Assembly (NCBI GenBank): GCA_016783965.1
Contig: JADHVO010000004.1
Span: forward strand, 124,001-188,000
Direction: 5' to 3'
DNA from: Alphaproteobacteria bacterium
GTDB lineage: Bacteria > Pseudomonadota > Alphaproteobacteria > Micropepsales > Micropepsaceae
DNA length: 64,000 nucleotides
The notes below the pieces were generated by a model that worked only from the letters and a program-made list of their open reading frames with translations, did not search any database and had not been told where the DNA came from. Position numbers and translations under genes: made by a program. Shown piece by piece: positions 17,286-25,789 of this stretch (within the stretch, counting starts at the first letter, position 1; each line of letters starts with the position of its first letter).

Positions 17286-17346
17286 CTGTCAGGTCAACCC
17301 TGACAGTCAAGCTTGCCCTGACAGTCTTGTCAAGTTGAACCTGACG
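17286..17346. promoter_or_regulatory. operator-like array of CCTGACAG motifs in the divergent promoter
   Basis: CTGTCAGG-N5-CCTGACAG (17286-17306) is a perfect 8-bp inverted repeat beginning 11 bp upstream of the zinc-finger/HTH gene start. CCTGACAG recurs at 17317-17324 and CCTGACG at 17340-17346, reaching towards the sodC-like gene at 17396. The cluster is best read as binding sites for the adjacent regulator. This assignment is inference. Confidence 0.6.
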
Positions 17347-17395
17347 TCCCACTCAACCGATTTTCCGCTAGGCTGGATTCAAAAGGGGATTCTGC

Positions 17396-17971
17396 ATGAA
17401 ACGCATTCTGGCAGGCATGGCGGCGGCCGCGCTGATCGCGAGCGGTCCGGCCGTGGCAGCGGCATCGAAGGCGCGCGCGATCGCGAAGCTGACCGGGATC
17501 GACGGGCAGCCGGCCGGCACAGTGTCGTTCGCAGCGACCTCGCATGGCGTCCTGATGGTGTTCGACCTGAAGGGGCTGACGCCCGGCGCGCACGGCATCC
17601 ACATCCATACGTCGGGCAGCTGCGATCCAAAGGTGGTGTTCACCTCCGCCGGCCCGCACTTCAGCGACGATGCGAAGAAGTTGCATGGCTACCTTGCGGA
17701 GCACGGCATGCATGCGGGCGACCTGCCCAACCAGTTCGCCGCGAGCGACGGCACGCTGCATGCGACGGCGATCAGCAATGCGTTCTCGCTGGGCAACGGC
17801 AAGAAGTCGATCTTCGACCGCGACGGGGCGTCGATCATCGTGACGGCGAAGCCCGACAACTACTTGAGCCAGCCGGACGGCGGCTCCGGCGAGCGCGTCG
17901 CCTGCGGCGTGATCATGCGTACCGTGGCGCCGGGATCGGCCAAGCGCGGATCGAATCGCCCGCACAAGTGA
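17396..17971 (+). CDS. sodC: periplasmic Cu/Zn superoxide dismutase-like protein lacking one Cu ligand
   Basis: A 191-residue protein with a signal peptide (KRILAGMAAAALIASGPAVAA). The SodC fold is clear: HGIHIHTSGSCDP (two Cu His and one disulfide Cys), SAGPHF (bridging His), KLHG and MHAGD (zinc His, His, Asp), and GERVACGVI (active-site Arg and second Cys). At the fourth copper ligand, where families read I(V/H)H, this protein reads IIVTAKPDNY, so His is replaced by Thr. The enzyme may have altered or no dismutase activity. It is divergent from the zinc-finger/HTH regulator. Confidence 0.85.
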   Translation: MKRILAGMAAAALIASGPAVAAASKARAIAKLTGIDGQPAGTVSFAATSHGVLMVFDLKGLTPGAHGIHIHTSGSCDPKVVFTSAGPHFSDDAKKLHGYLAEHGMHAGDLPNQFAASDGTLHATAISNAFSLGNGKKSIFDRDGASIIVTAKPDNYLSQPDGGSGERVACGVIMRTVAPGSAKRGSNRPHK

Positions 17972-18063
17972 GCGCGCGATTGCGCGCGCGGGGTACGCGG
18001 CGCGCGCATAAGTCAGCGTGCGGCTTTTGTGCATGATCGACACGGGCTTTGGAGCGTTCGACC

Positions 18064-18678
18064 ATGCTTGTCCTCCACCAGATGCAGATCAGCGGCAATT
18101 GCTACAAATGCCGGCTGACGGCGAAGCAGACGAACACGCCGATCGCGCTCAAGGAGTACGGACTGCACGACGGCATGACGCGCACACCGGAGTTCCTCGC
18201 GAAGAACCCGAACGGCCGCGTGCCGATGCTGGAACTCGAGGACGGACGCTTCCTGCCCGAAAGCGGCGCGATCATCGCCTATCTCGCCGAAGGCTCGAAG
18301 CTGGTGCCACAGAGCCGGTGGGACCGGGCGCAGATGCTGCAATGGATGTTCTTCGAGCAGTATAGCCACGAGCCTTATGTCGCGGTGGCGCGCTTCTGGC
18401 TGGCTTACGCGCCGAAGGAACAATTGGAAGCGAAAAAGCACCTCGCGCCCGAATGGCACGCGAAGGGAAATGCGGCACTGGGGGTGATGGAGACGCACCT
18501 GAAGTCGCATGACTGGTTCGCAGGGAACTCCTACTCCATCGCGGATATTGCGCTGTACGGCTACACGCATTGTGCCGAGGAAGGTGGATTTACCCTCGGG
18601 GATTTCCCGGCCGTTTCGCGCTGGCTGAGGCGCGTCGCGGAACAACCCGGCCACGTCACCATGGCGGCACAGTGGTGA
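18064..18678 (+). CDS. glutathione S-transferase family protein
   Basis: A 204-residue GST. The N-terminal thioredoxin-like domain has GNCYKCRLTAK near the start, NPNGRVPMLELEDG (cis-Pro loop) and ESGAIIAYLAE (glutathione Ser site). The C-terminal helical domain ends in FPAVSRWLRRVAEQPGH. It conjugates glutathione to electrophiles or reduces peroxides; the substrate is unknown. A GGAG site lies about 10 bases before the ATG at 18064. It is a single gene. Confidence 0.88.
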   Translation: MLVLHQMQISGNCYKCRLTAKQTNTPIALKEYGLHDGMTRTPEFLAKNPNGRVPMLELEDGRFLPESGAIIAYLAEGSKLVPQSRWDRAQMLQWMFFEQYSHEPYVAVARFWLAYAPKEQLEAKKHLAPEWHAKGNAALGVMETHLKSHDWFAGNSYSIADIALYGYTHCAEEGGFTLGDFPAVSRWLRRVAEQPGHVTMAAQW

Positions 18679-18893
18679 CTTGCGCCAAGAGGACCGAGCG
18701 CCTATATCGCCCCTACCAAGGCCGCGCACGCCTTTAGAGAAATTGCTTTTGTTTACCCATGCGAGGCTCCATTCCACCGGAGCGCGGTGCTGGCGTAGAG
18801 ACGACGCTTTTCCTGAAACAAGTCGCGGTGCTGGTTGTCGCGCCGGACGCGGTGTTCGCGCGACACATCACAAGCGTTCAGGAGAAAGCCGTA

Positions 18894-19094
18894 ATGATCG
18901 GTCAAGTCAAGTTCTTCAACACGACGAAGGGTTTCGGATTCATCGCCCCGGAAGAGGGTGGCAAGGACGTGTTCGTGCATGTCACGGCCGTCCAGGCGGC
19001 GGGCCTCCGCGGCCTCAACGAGGGCCAGAAGGTCAGCTTCGAAGTCGAAGCCGACAAGCGCGGTCCGAAGGCCGTCAATCTGAAGCTCGTCTAA
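18894..19094 (+). CDS. cold-shock domain protein (CspA family), second copy
   Basis: A 66-residue cold-shock domain with RNP1 KGFGFIAP and RNP2 VFVHVTAV, closely similar to the gene at 12909 (most residues identical). A GGAGAAAG ribosome site precedes the ATG. The 5' leader, about 210 bases to the GST stop, is long, as is common for cold-induced csp mRNAs. A strong terminator follows. Confidence 0.93.
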   Translation: MIGQVKFFNTTKGFGFIAPEEGGKDVFVHVTAVQAAGLRGLNEGQKVSFEVEADKRGPKAVNLKLV

Positions 19095-19120
19095 GCTTCG
19101 GGTCAGAGAACTGAGATCAA

Positions 19121-19153
19121 CGGCGCGGGAGCAATCCCGCGCCGTTTTCTTTT
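19121..19153 (+). terminator. rho-independent terminator of the cold-shock gene
   Basis: A perfect 10-bp stem (CGGCGCGGGA / TCCCGCGCCG) with a GCAA tetraloop is followed by TTTTCTTTT. A second hairpin without a T tract (GCGAAACG / CGTTTCGC, 19157-19181) follows and may belong to the aquaporin leader. Confidence 0.9.
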
Positions 19154-19292
19154 GGGGCGAAACGCGTCACCGCCGTTTCGCATTGCACAACGACACTGCT
19201 GCTGATCGGACTGGGGCCGGATTGGACCGCAGCCGTATGGACAGGGTTCCCCGGCGCGCCGCAGGATGGGCCGGACGGAACAGGGGGATCGG

Positions 19293-20012
19293 ATGGACAG
19301 CTCAAAGAAGATTGCAGCGGAATTCCTGGGCACCTTCTGGCTGGTGCTGGGCGGTTGCGGCAGCGCCGTTCTTGCAGCCGGCGTGCCCGAAGTCGGCATC
19401 GGCTATCTCGGCGTGGCGCTGGCCTTCGGTTTGACGGTGGTGACGGGCGCCTATGCGTTCGGCCACATCTCCGGCGGGCATTTCAATCCGGCGGTGAGCT
19501 TCGGCGTGTTCGTCGCCGGGCGCATGAGCACGATGGACATGATCACCTATTGGGTTGCGCAGCTGCTGGGCGGCATCGCGGCCGGCGGCGTGCTGTACCT
19601 GATCGCGAGCGGACAGGCCGGCTTCGACGCGCATGCGGGCTTTGCATCGAACGGCTATGGCGAGCACTCGCCGCAGCATTACACGATGGTCGCGGGGCTC
19701 ATCTGCGAGATCGTGATGACGTTCATCTTCCTGGTCGTGATCCTGAACTCGACCCTGGGCGCGCCGGGCATGGCGCCGCTGGCGATCGGCCTGACGCTGA
19801 CCCTGATCCATCTGATCTCGATCCCGGTGACCAACACATCGGTGAACCCGGCGCGGTCGATCGCCGTGGCGATCTTCCAGGGCGGCTGGGCACTGGAGCA
19901 GCTGTGGCTGTTCATCGTGGCGCCGCTGGTCGGCGCGGGCCTGGCAGGCGCGTTCCAGCATTGGTTTGTCGCGGCGCCAGCCCGCCAGACTTCGCAGAAA
20001 TTGGCCTCTTAA
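19293..20012 (+). CDS. aqpZ: aquaporin Z-type water channel
   Basis: A 239-residue protein with six membrane segments and the two NPA boxes, [10 protein letters not shown] and [10 protein letters not shown]. The arginine after the second NPA, and the narrow selectivity residues His and Phe expected for a water-selective channel, are present. It mediates water flux across the inner membrane. A GGGGGAT ribosome site precedes the ATG at 19293. It is single, about 60 bp upstream of glnD. Confidence 0.92.
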   Translation: MDSSKKIAAEFLGTFWLVLGGCGSAVLAAGVPEVGIGYLGVALAFGLTVVTGAYAFGHISGGHFNPAVSFGVFVAGRMSTMDMITYWVAQLLGGIAAGGVLYLIASGQAGFDAHAGFASNGYGEHSPQHYTMVAGLICEIVMTFIFLVVILNSTLGAPGMAPLAIGLTLTLIHLISIPVTNTSVNPARSIAVAIFQGGWALEQLWLFIVAPLVGAGLAGAFQHWFVAAPARQTSQKLAS

Positions 20013-20031
20013 GCGCCTTCATGGCATATCC

Positions 20032-20060
20032 TCACTGGGCGCCGCTTTGGCGCCCGGTGA
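20032..20060 (+). promoter_or_regulatory. stable hairpin covering the glnD ribosome-binding site
   Basis: TCACTGGGCGCC (20032-20043) pairs with GGCGCCCGGTGA (20049-20060) across a GCTTT loop: 12 base pairs including one G-T. The right arm includes most of GGTGAGG, the only good ribosome site before glnD. There is no T tract, so it is a poor intrinsic terminator. It could repress glnD translation or end aqpZ transcripts. Confidence 0.5.
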
Positions 20061-20069
20061 GGCTTGTCC

Positions 20070-22817
20070 TTGGGTTATGAAGGTCCCGCGATCGGGGAAC
20101 TGCTGGACGGCGATGCGCTGCGGCGTTCGCTGACGGCGCTTGCGCATGACTCCGGCGACAGGGGTGCGCTGCGACAGGAGGCGACCGCGCTGATAAAGGC
20201 CGCCTTCCACGACGGGCGCGCGCGGGTGAAGGCCGGGGTCGAGAACGGGACGCTGAGCGGGCTGATCGCGGCCCGGGCGCTCTCGGCGCTTCAGGATGCG
20301 ATCATCCAGGTCATCTACGATTTCGCTGTCAAGCATTTCTACTACGCGCAGAACCCGACCGATGCCGAGCGCATCGCGGTGGTGGCGACGGGCGGCTATG
20401 GCCGCGGCGAACTGGCGCCGGGATCGGACATCGACCTTCTGTTCGTGCGGCCGTTCAAGCAGACGCCGTGGGGCGAGAGCGTCATCGAATTCATTCTCTA
20501 CATGCTGTGGGACCTTGGGCTGAAGGTCGGGCATGCGACGCGGTCGCTGGGCGAATGCGTGCGGCTGTCGAAACAGGACATAACGATCCGCACCGCGATC
20601 CTCGAGGCGCGGTATCTATGGGGCGACGAGCAGCTTTACGAGGAGCTGCGCAAGAAGTTCTGGAGCGAGGTGCGCACCGGCACCGGGCAGGATTTCGTCG
20701 ACGCCAAGCTGGACGAACGCAAGGAACGGCACGCGCGGCAGGGATCGAGCCGCTACCTCGTCGAGCCGAACATCAAGGAAGGAAAGGGCGGCCTGCGCGA
20801 CCTTCAGACGCTCTACTGGATCGGCAAGTATGTCTACCAGGTCGACGACGCCGCCGACCTTGTCGAGCACGGCGTGTTCACGCGGGACGAATACAAGATC
20901 TTCCAGAAGGCGGAAGCGTTCCTGTGGGACGTGCGCGTGCGGCTGCACTATCTGGTCGGGCGCGCGGAGGAGCGGCTGAGCTTCGACGTGCAGCCGGAAC
21001 TGGCGGCGCGCATGGGCTTCACCGGCGACAACCCGCGCCGCGCTGTCGAAGCCTTCATGAAGGCCTACTTCCTGGTGGCGAAGGACGTCGGGGACCTGAC
21101 CCGCATCTTCTGCGCCGCGCTGGAGGACCAGAACAGGAAGCGCCGGCCGACTCTTGCCTCCATGCTGCCCGGGTTCCTCCGCCCGCGCACCAGCGGCGAC
21201 GACTTCTATGTCGAGAACGGGCGGCTGAACGCGCGCGAGGGCATCTTCAGCCGCGACCCGGTCAACATGATCCGCATCTTCCACATCGCGGACGCCAAGA
21301 ACGTCGACGTGCACCCCAATGCGCTGCGACGCATCACACGCGCACTGGACAAAATCGACGACGAGGTGCGGCGCGACCCGGAAGCCAACAGCCTGTTCCT
21401 GGACATGCTGTCGTCGCGCCACGATCCGGAGCGCGTGCTGCGCCTGATGAACGAGGCCGGCGTGTTCGGCAAGTTCGTGCCGGAGTTCGGCCGCGTGGTC
21501 GGGCTGATGCAGTTCAACATGTACCACCATTATACGGTCGACGAGCACCTGATCCGCGCCGTGGGCTACGTCGCCTCCATCGACCGCGGCGAGCATCGCG
21601 GCGAGCATCCGCTGTCGTCGGACATCATCAAGCGCATCAAGTCGCGCGCGGCGCTGTACGTCGCGATGCTGCTGCACGACATCGCGAAGGGATTGCCGGG
21701 CGACCATTCCGGCGTCGGCGAGGTGATCGCGCAGAGCCTGTGCCCGCGGCTGGGGCTGTCGCCGGAAGAAACGCGGTCGGTCATGTGGCTGGTGAAGAAC
21801 CACCTCGTCATGAGTGACATGGCGCAGAAGCGCGACATCTCCGATCCCAAGACCGTGCGCGATTTCGTGGCGCAGGTGCAGACGCCGGAGATGCTGCGCA
21901 TGCTGCTGGTGCTGACGGTCGCCGATATCTCGGCAGTGGGACCGGGCGTGTGGAACGGCTGGAAGGGCCAGCTGCTGCGCGAGTTGTACTACGAAGCGGA
22001 AGCCGTGATGTCCGGCGGGGACGCGGTGCCGGCGCGGTCGGCGCGGGTGGCGCGCGCAAGGGAAGCGCTCGCCGCACGGCTGACGGACCTGCCCGAGGAT
22101 GCGCGCGAGCGTGCGCTGACGCGGCACTACGACAATTACTGGCTGGCCTTCGATCCGGCGGCGCATGAATGGCATGCGCGGCTGATGGCAAACGCCGATG
22201 CCAAGGGCGAGCTGTTCAGCCTGGCGGCCGAGAGCAACGACTTCCGCAGCGTGACGGAGATCGTGCTCTACACGCCGGACCATCCCGGCCTGTTCTCGCA
22301 ACTGGCGGGCGCCGTGTCAGCGTCGGGCGGGATCATCGTGGACGCCAAGGCATTCACCACCACCGACGGCTTCGCGCTGGACGTGTTCTCCGTTCAGGAC
22401 GCGGAGGGCGGCACGTTCGGCGATACATCGCGCGTCGAACGGCTGCGGCAATCGGTTGAGAAGACGCTGCGCGGAGAGATCTGGCTCAGGGAAACCATCG
22501 CCAGGCGGCCGCCGAAGAAGAAGGCGAATGCGTTCCGCGTGACGCCGCGTGTCGATTTCGACAACGAGGCGTCTGCCACATCGACAGTGGTGGAAGTCGA
22601 AGGTCTCGACCGGCCCGGCCTGCTGTACGAAGTGACGGATGCGATCTTCCAGTCGGGGCTGTCGATCAGCTCGGCGATGGTGTCGACCTATGGCGAGCGC
22701 GCGGTCGACGTCTTCTATGTGCGCGACGGCTACGGCCACAAGGTGCGGCACGAGGAGCGCCTGAAGGCGGTTCGTGAACGCCTTCTTAAGGCGCTGGAGG
22801 ACGGAGCGGCGCGGTAA
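20070..22817 (+). CDS. glnD: bifunctional PII uridylyltransferase/uridylyl-removing enzyme
   Basis: About 915 residues, the usual GlnD length. Domain order: nucleotidyltransferase (GGYGRGELAPGSDIDLL, about residue 110), the GlnD helical domain with EGKGGLRDLQTLYW, an HD hydrolase domain (LLHDIAKGLPGDHS) and two C-terminal ACT domains (DHPGLFSQLAGAVSASG and DRPGLLYEVTDAIFQSG) that sense glutamine. It controls PII uridylylation and so nitrogen assimilation. The start is a TTG: TTG 20070 is 7 bases from GGTGAGG, whereas TTG 20064 is only 1 base away. The murJ gene often found between glnD and trpS in alphaproteobacteria is absent here. Confidence 0.95.
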   Translation: MGYEGPAIGELLDGDALRRSLTALAHDSGDRGALRQEATALIKAAFHDGRARVKAGVENGTLSGLIAARALSALQDAIIQVIYDFAVKHFYYAQNPTDAERIAVVATGGYGRGELAPGSDIDLLFVRPFKQTPWGESVIEFILYMLWDLGLKVGHATRSLGECVRLSKQDITIRTAILEARYLWGDEQLYEELRKKFWSEVRTGTGQDFVDAKLDERKERHARQGSSRYLVEPNIKEGKGGLRDLQTLYWIGKYVYQVDDAADLVEHGVFTRDEYKIFQKAEAFLWDVRVRLHYLVGRAEERLSFDVQPELAARMGFTGDNPRRAVEAFMKAYFLVAKDVGDLTRIFCAALEDQNRKRRPTLASMLPGFLRPRTSGDDFYVENGRLNAREGIFSRDPVNMIRIFHIADAKNVDVHPNALRRITRALDKIDDEVRRDPEANSLFLDMLSSRHDPERVLRLMNEAGVFGKFVPEFGRVVGLMQFNMYHHYTVDEHLIRAVGYVASIDRGEHRGEHPLSSDIIKRIKSRAALYVAMLLHDIAKGLPGDHSGVGEVIAQSLCPRLGLSPEETRSVMWLVKNHLVMSDMAQKRDISDPKTVRDFVAQVQTPEMLRMLLVLTVADISAVGPGVWNGWKGQLLRELYYEAEAVMSGGDAVPARSARVARAREALAARLTDLPEDARERALTRHYDNYWLAFDPAAHEWHARLMANADAKGELFSLAAESNDFRSVTEIVLYTPDHPGLFSQLAGAVSASGGIIVDAKAFTTTDGFALDVFSVQDAEGGTFGDTSRVERLRQSVEKTLRGEIWLRETIARRPPKKKANAFRVTPRVDFDNEASATSTVVEVEGLDRPGLLYEVTDAIFQSGLSISSAMVSTYGERAVDVFYVRDGYGHKVRHEERLKAVRERLLKALEDGAAR

Positions 22818-22997
22818 GCGCGCCCTCTTCCGCTGGCCCCCTCAAACGGGTATACCCCTTGCCCGAGATTGAGGCCGCTTCCGTGAAGCACGCGAATAGA
22901 TTGCTCCGGTCGCACCCGCGTTGGCGGGGTTGGTGGCGCGCGTAAGCCTTTTGACTTCGCGCCTTCTCATTCCTCTTTGCCTTTCGGAACACACAGC

Positions 22998-24017
22998 ATG
23001 ACCACGAGCCATAAGCAGCGCGTCCTTTCCGGGATGCAGCCGACCAACACCCTTCACCTGGGCAACTACCTCGGTGCGCTCAAGAACTGGGTGAAGATGC
23101 AGAACGAGATGGAATGTCTCTTCTGCGTCGTCGACATGCACGCGATCACCGACGCCGGCTACGGCAAGCCGGACGAGGTCGCGCGCGCCACGCGCGAGGT
23201 GACGGCGGCCTATATTGCAGGCGGCATCGATCCCCGGAAGTCGCCGATCTTCAACCAGGCGCGCGTGCCGGCGCATGCGGAACTGGCTTGGATCTTCAAC
23301 TGCGTGGCGCGGCTCGGCTGGCTCGACCGCATGACCCAGTTCAAGGAGAAATCCGGCAAGCACAAGGAGCGCGCGTCGGTCGGCCTCTACACCTATCCGG
23401 TGCTGATGGCGGCGGACATCCTTGTCTACAAGGCGACGCATGTGCCGGTGGGCGAGGACCAGAAGCAGCACCTGGAGCTGACGCGCGACATCGCGCAGAA
23501 GTTCAACAACGACTATGCGAAGCCGGACTACTTCCCGCTGCCGGAGCCGGTGATCACCGGACCGGGAACGCGCGTGATGTCGCTGCGCGACGGGCTCAAG
23601 AAGATGAGCAAGTCGGACGAGAGCGACAACTCACGCATCAACCTGACGGACGATGCCGACACGATTGCGCAGAAGATCCGCAAGGCGAAAACCGACCCGC
23701 ATCCGCTGCCCGCGAACGAGAACGAGTTCAAGGGACGGCCGGAAGCGGAGAATCTGCTCAACATCTATGCCGCGCTGGCGGACGAGCCGGTCAAGGCGGT
23801 GATGGCGCGCTTCGCGGGGCAGCAGTTCTCGGGCTTCAAGGGCGAGCTGGCGGACCTGGCGGTGAGCAAGCTGTCGCCGATCACCGCGGAGATGCGGCGG
23901 CTCATGGCCGACCCGGCGGAGATCGACCGTCTGCTGGCGGCCGGTGCTGAGAAAGCCAGCGCGATCGCCGAGCCGATCGTGCAGGACGTGAAGCGGATCG
24001 TGGGGTTTGCGGTTTAG
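22998..24017 (+). CDS. trpS: tryptophanyl-tRNA synthetase
   Basis: A 339-residue class I synthetase. The HIGH-type motif is in [14 protein letters not shown] near residue 20, and KMSKS is exact in [11 protein letters not shown] near residue 205. [15 protein letters not shown] is the conserved tryptophan/ATP region. It charges tRNA-Trp in the cytoplasm. The ATG at 22998 matches the family N-terminus ([13 protein letters not shown]). It lies 180 bp downstream of glnD with no gene between. Confidence 0.96.
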   Translation: MTTSHKQRVLSGMQPTNTLHLGNYLGALKNWVKMQNEMECLFCVVDMHAITDAGYGKPDEVARATREVTAAYIAGGIDPRKSPIFNQARVPAHAELAWIFNCVARLGWLDRMTQFKEKSGKHKERASVGLYTYPVLMAADILVYKATHVPVGEDQKQHLELTRDIAQKFNNDYAKPDYFPLPEPVITGPGTRVMSLRDGLKKMSKSDESDNSRINLTDDADTIAQKIRKAKTDPHPLPANENEFKGRPEAENLLNIYAALADEPVKAVMARFAGQQFSGFKGELADLAVSKLSPITAEMRRLMADPAEIDRLLAAGAEKASAIAEPIVQDVKRIVGFAV

Positions 24018-24058
24018 GCGCCGCGCGCGTTCTGCTTCCCCGCACTGGGCAAAAGGCC

Positions 24059-24865
24059 CTACCGCTTCCGTCCCACCGGCGCATTGGGGTCGATGCCGTA
24101 GCTGAACATCACGTCGTGGCTGCGGGCTTCGAGGTGCTGGCCGCCGTCGACGATGATCGTGGCCCCGGTGATGGACGGGACGTTCGTCAGGTAGCTCAGC
24201 GTTTCGGCGATGTCTTCGGGTTTCGAGCCGAAACCGAGCGGCGTGGCGGCGTGGGATTTCTCGAAACCCTCCTGCGTCTGGTCGCCACTTTGCAGCGTGA
24301 GGCCCGGCGCGATGCCGACGACGCGGACGCGCGGCGCCATCGCCTGGGCGAGGAGCCGCGTGGCGGCTTCGAGCGCGGACTTGGTCAGCGTGTAGGATAG
24401 GAAATCCGGGTTCAGATTGAACACCTTCTGGTCGAGTATGTTCACGATCAGGCCCTTGGACCCTTCGCGCAGCTGCTTGCCGAAATCGCGGGCGAGCAGC
24501 ATGGGCGCGTGCAGGTTCACGGCGAACAGCTTCTCCAGGTTCTCGCGCGTGACGTTGGAGATGTCGTCGTATTCGAAGGCGCTGGCGCTGTTCACCAGCA
24601 GCGAGCAGAAGCCCCAACCAGCATTCGCCTTGCCGAACATGTCGGCGAAGCTGTCGAGCGCGCCGAGATCGCCGCCGACCGTCACGGCGCGGCCGCCCGC
24701 GGCCTTGATTTCCTTCGCCAGCGCTTCGGCGCCGGGGGCGGAATTACGGTAGTGGATCGCGACCGCCCAGCCGTCAGCCGCGAGACGGCGCGCGAGCGTC
24801 GCGCCAAGGCGGGCACCGGCGCCGGTGACCAGCGCATAGCCATTGCGGTCGGGGATCGCCGTCAT
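24059..24865 (-). CDS. short-chain dehydrogenase, FolM-like (pteridine reductase type)
   Basis: A 268-residue classical SDR. The Rossmann motif is TGAGARLGATLARRL, with Asn-Ser-Ala in LVNSASAFEYD and the catalytic YTLTKSALE (Tyr and Lys). The NSAS in place of NNAG, and the pairing with FolB-like genes, fit dihydromonapterin or dihydrofolate reductases of the FolM/PTR1 branch. Its ATG overlaps the stop of the FolB-like gene upstream (ATGA), so the two are co-translated. Substrate assignment is inference from context. Confidence 0.75.
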   Translation of the reverse strand: MTAIPDRNGYALVTGAGARLGATLARRLAADGWAVAIHYRNSAPGAEALAKEIKAAGGRAVTVGGDLGALDSFADMFGKANAGWGFCSLLVNSASAFEYDDISNVTRENLEKLFAVNLHAPMLLARDFGKQLREGSKGLIVNILDQKVFNLNPDFLSYTLTKSALEAATRLLAQAMAPRVRVVGIAPGLTLQSGDQTQEGFEKSHAATPLGFGSKPEDIAETLSYLTNVPSITGATIIVDGGQHLEARSHDVMFSYGIDPNAPVGRKR

Positions 24866-25278
24866 TTGCCCCTCACGCGATAGACCTCGACGCCGGCGCC
24901 GGCGGCTTCGTTGTAGATGTCGGGCTTGAAGATCGAGACGCGGCAAGCCTGGACCCGCTTGTCCCGGAAGCAGAGCTTCACCAGCTCGTCGAGCAACGTC
25001 TCGATGAACACGGTGTGCCTGCGGCGCGGCCATTTCCTGAGCGCATCGCGGATGTAGTCGTAGTCGACGACGGCGGAGACGTCCTTGTAGGTGCGCTTCA
25101 CCGGCGCGGCGTAGAGCTCGACGTTCACCACGACGCGCTGGGGCTTTTCCGGGTGGCGTTCCCAGGGATGCAGGCCAAGGCGCACCTCGGTCACGAGGTC
25201 GCGGATCATCATGCGGACATAGCCGCTTTCGGTCGTCCAGTGCGCAGGCGGAGGGCCGGGTTGCGGCGTTTTCTTCAT
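24862..25278 (-). CDS. FolB/FolX-like dihydroneopterin aldolase or epimerase
   Basis: A 138-residue tunnelling-fold protein. It contains RDLVTEVRLGLHPWERHPEKPQRVVVNVEL, VVDYDYIRDALRK, and the Lys of VSIFKPDIYNEAAGAGVEVYR that matches the FolB catalytic Lys. FolB cleaves dihydroneopterin and FolX epimerises its triphosphate; sequence alone does not separate them here. The ATGA overlap with the FolM-like SDR favours FolX in a tetrahydromonapterin branch. It is divergent from a second FolB-like gene. The ATG at 25278 is preferred over a non-ATG start upstream. Confidence 0.8.
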   Translation of the reverse strand: MKKTPQPGPPPAHWTTESGYVRMMIRDLVTEVRLGLHPWERHPEKPQRVVVNVELYAAPVKRTYKDVSAVVDYDYIRDALRKWPRRRHTVFIETLLDELVKLCFRDKRVQACRVSIFKPDIYNEAAGAGVEVYRVRGK

Positions 25279-25325
25279 GGCGCGAGCTTTAGCATTGGCC
25301 ACCGAACGGGTACAACACGCGTCCG

Positions 25326-25727
25326 ATGAGCAACCCGAACGTCACGCGCCTGCCCTTCGCCGATGCCACGAAAGCCGTGCGGCACGTGTTCATCCGCAAC
25401 CTCGAACTGCTGGCGCATATCGGCGTGCACGGCCACGAACAGGGCAAGCCACAGCCGATCCGGATCAACATCGACCTGGCGGTCGAGGACGCCGCGGTGC
25501 TGGCGGACAAGCTGGACGTGGTGGTGGACTACGAGGCAATCACCAACCGCGTGCGCGCGCTGGTCACGGGAGGACATATCAACCTGGCCGAGACACTCGC
25601 CGAGCGGATCGCGACCGTGTGCTTCGAGGATGCGCGCGTACGCGTTGCGCGCGTGCGGGTAGAGAAGCTGCACGCCCTCCCCGGCGCAGAAAGCGCCGGC
25701 GTGGAGATCGAACGGTACCGGCCTTAG
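25326..25727 (+). CDS. folB: FolB-like dihydroneopterin aldolase
   Basis: A 133-residue second tunnelling-fold paralogue. It has FIRNLELLAHIGVHGHEQGKPQPIRINIDL, VVDYEAITNRVRALV, INLAETLAERIA and VRVEKLHALPGAESAGVEIER. The short IGVHGHE.G and the Glu in INLAETLAE fit the canonical dihydroneopterin aldolase of folate synthesis better than the divergent copy does. No folK or folP neighbour is visible. It is followed within 15 bp by the left palindrome of the GIY-YIG unit. Confidence 0.8.
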   Translation: MSNPNVTRLPFADATKAVRHVFIRNLELLAHIGVHGHEQGKPQPIRINIDLAVEDAAVLADKLDVVVDYEAITNRVRALVTGGHINLAETLAERIATVCFEDARVRVARVRVEKLHALPGAESAGVEIERYRP

Positions 25728-25740
25728 CCGCACCCTCCGC

Positions 25741-25772
25741 CGTCATCGCCGGGCTTGTCCCGGCGACCCATG
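25741..25772 (+). repeat. REP-like palindrome, left end of unit 1
   Basis: Stem TCGCCGGG/CCCGGCGA with a CTTGT loop, preceded by CGTCA and followed by CCCATG. It matches the inverted copy at 26134-26162 and is related to those at 60435 and 60784. Confidence 0.8.
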
Positions 25773-25789
25773 AACACCCAAGATGCAGG

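Noticed and set aside
20616-22301. Long open frame antisense to glnD
   Set aside because: Mirror of glnD codon bias; the plus strand carries an unambiguous GlnD.
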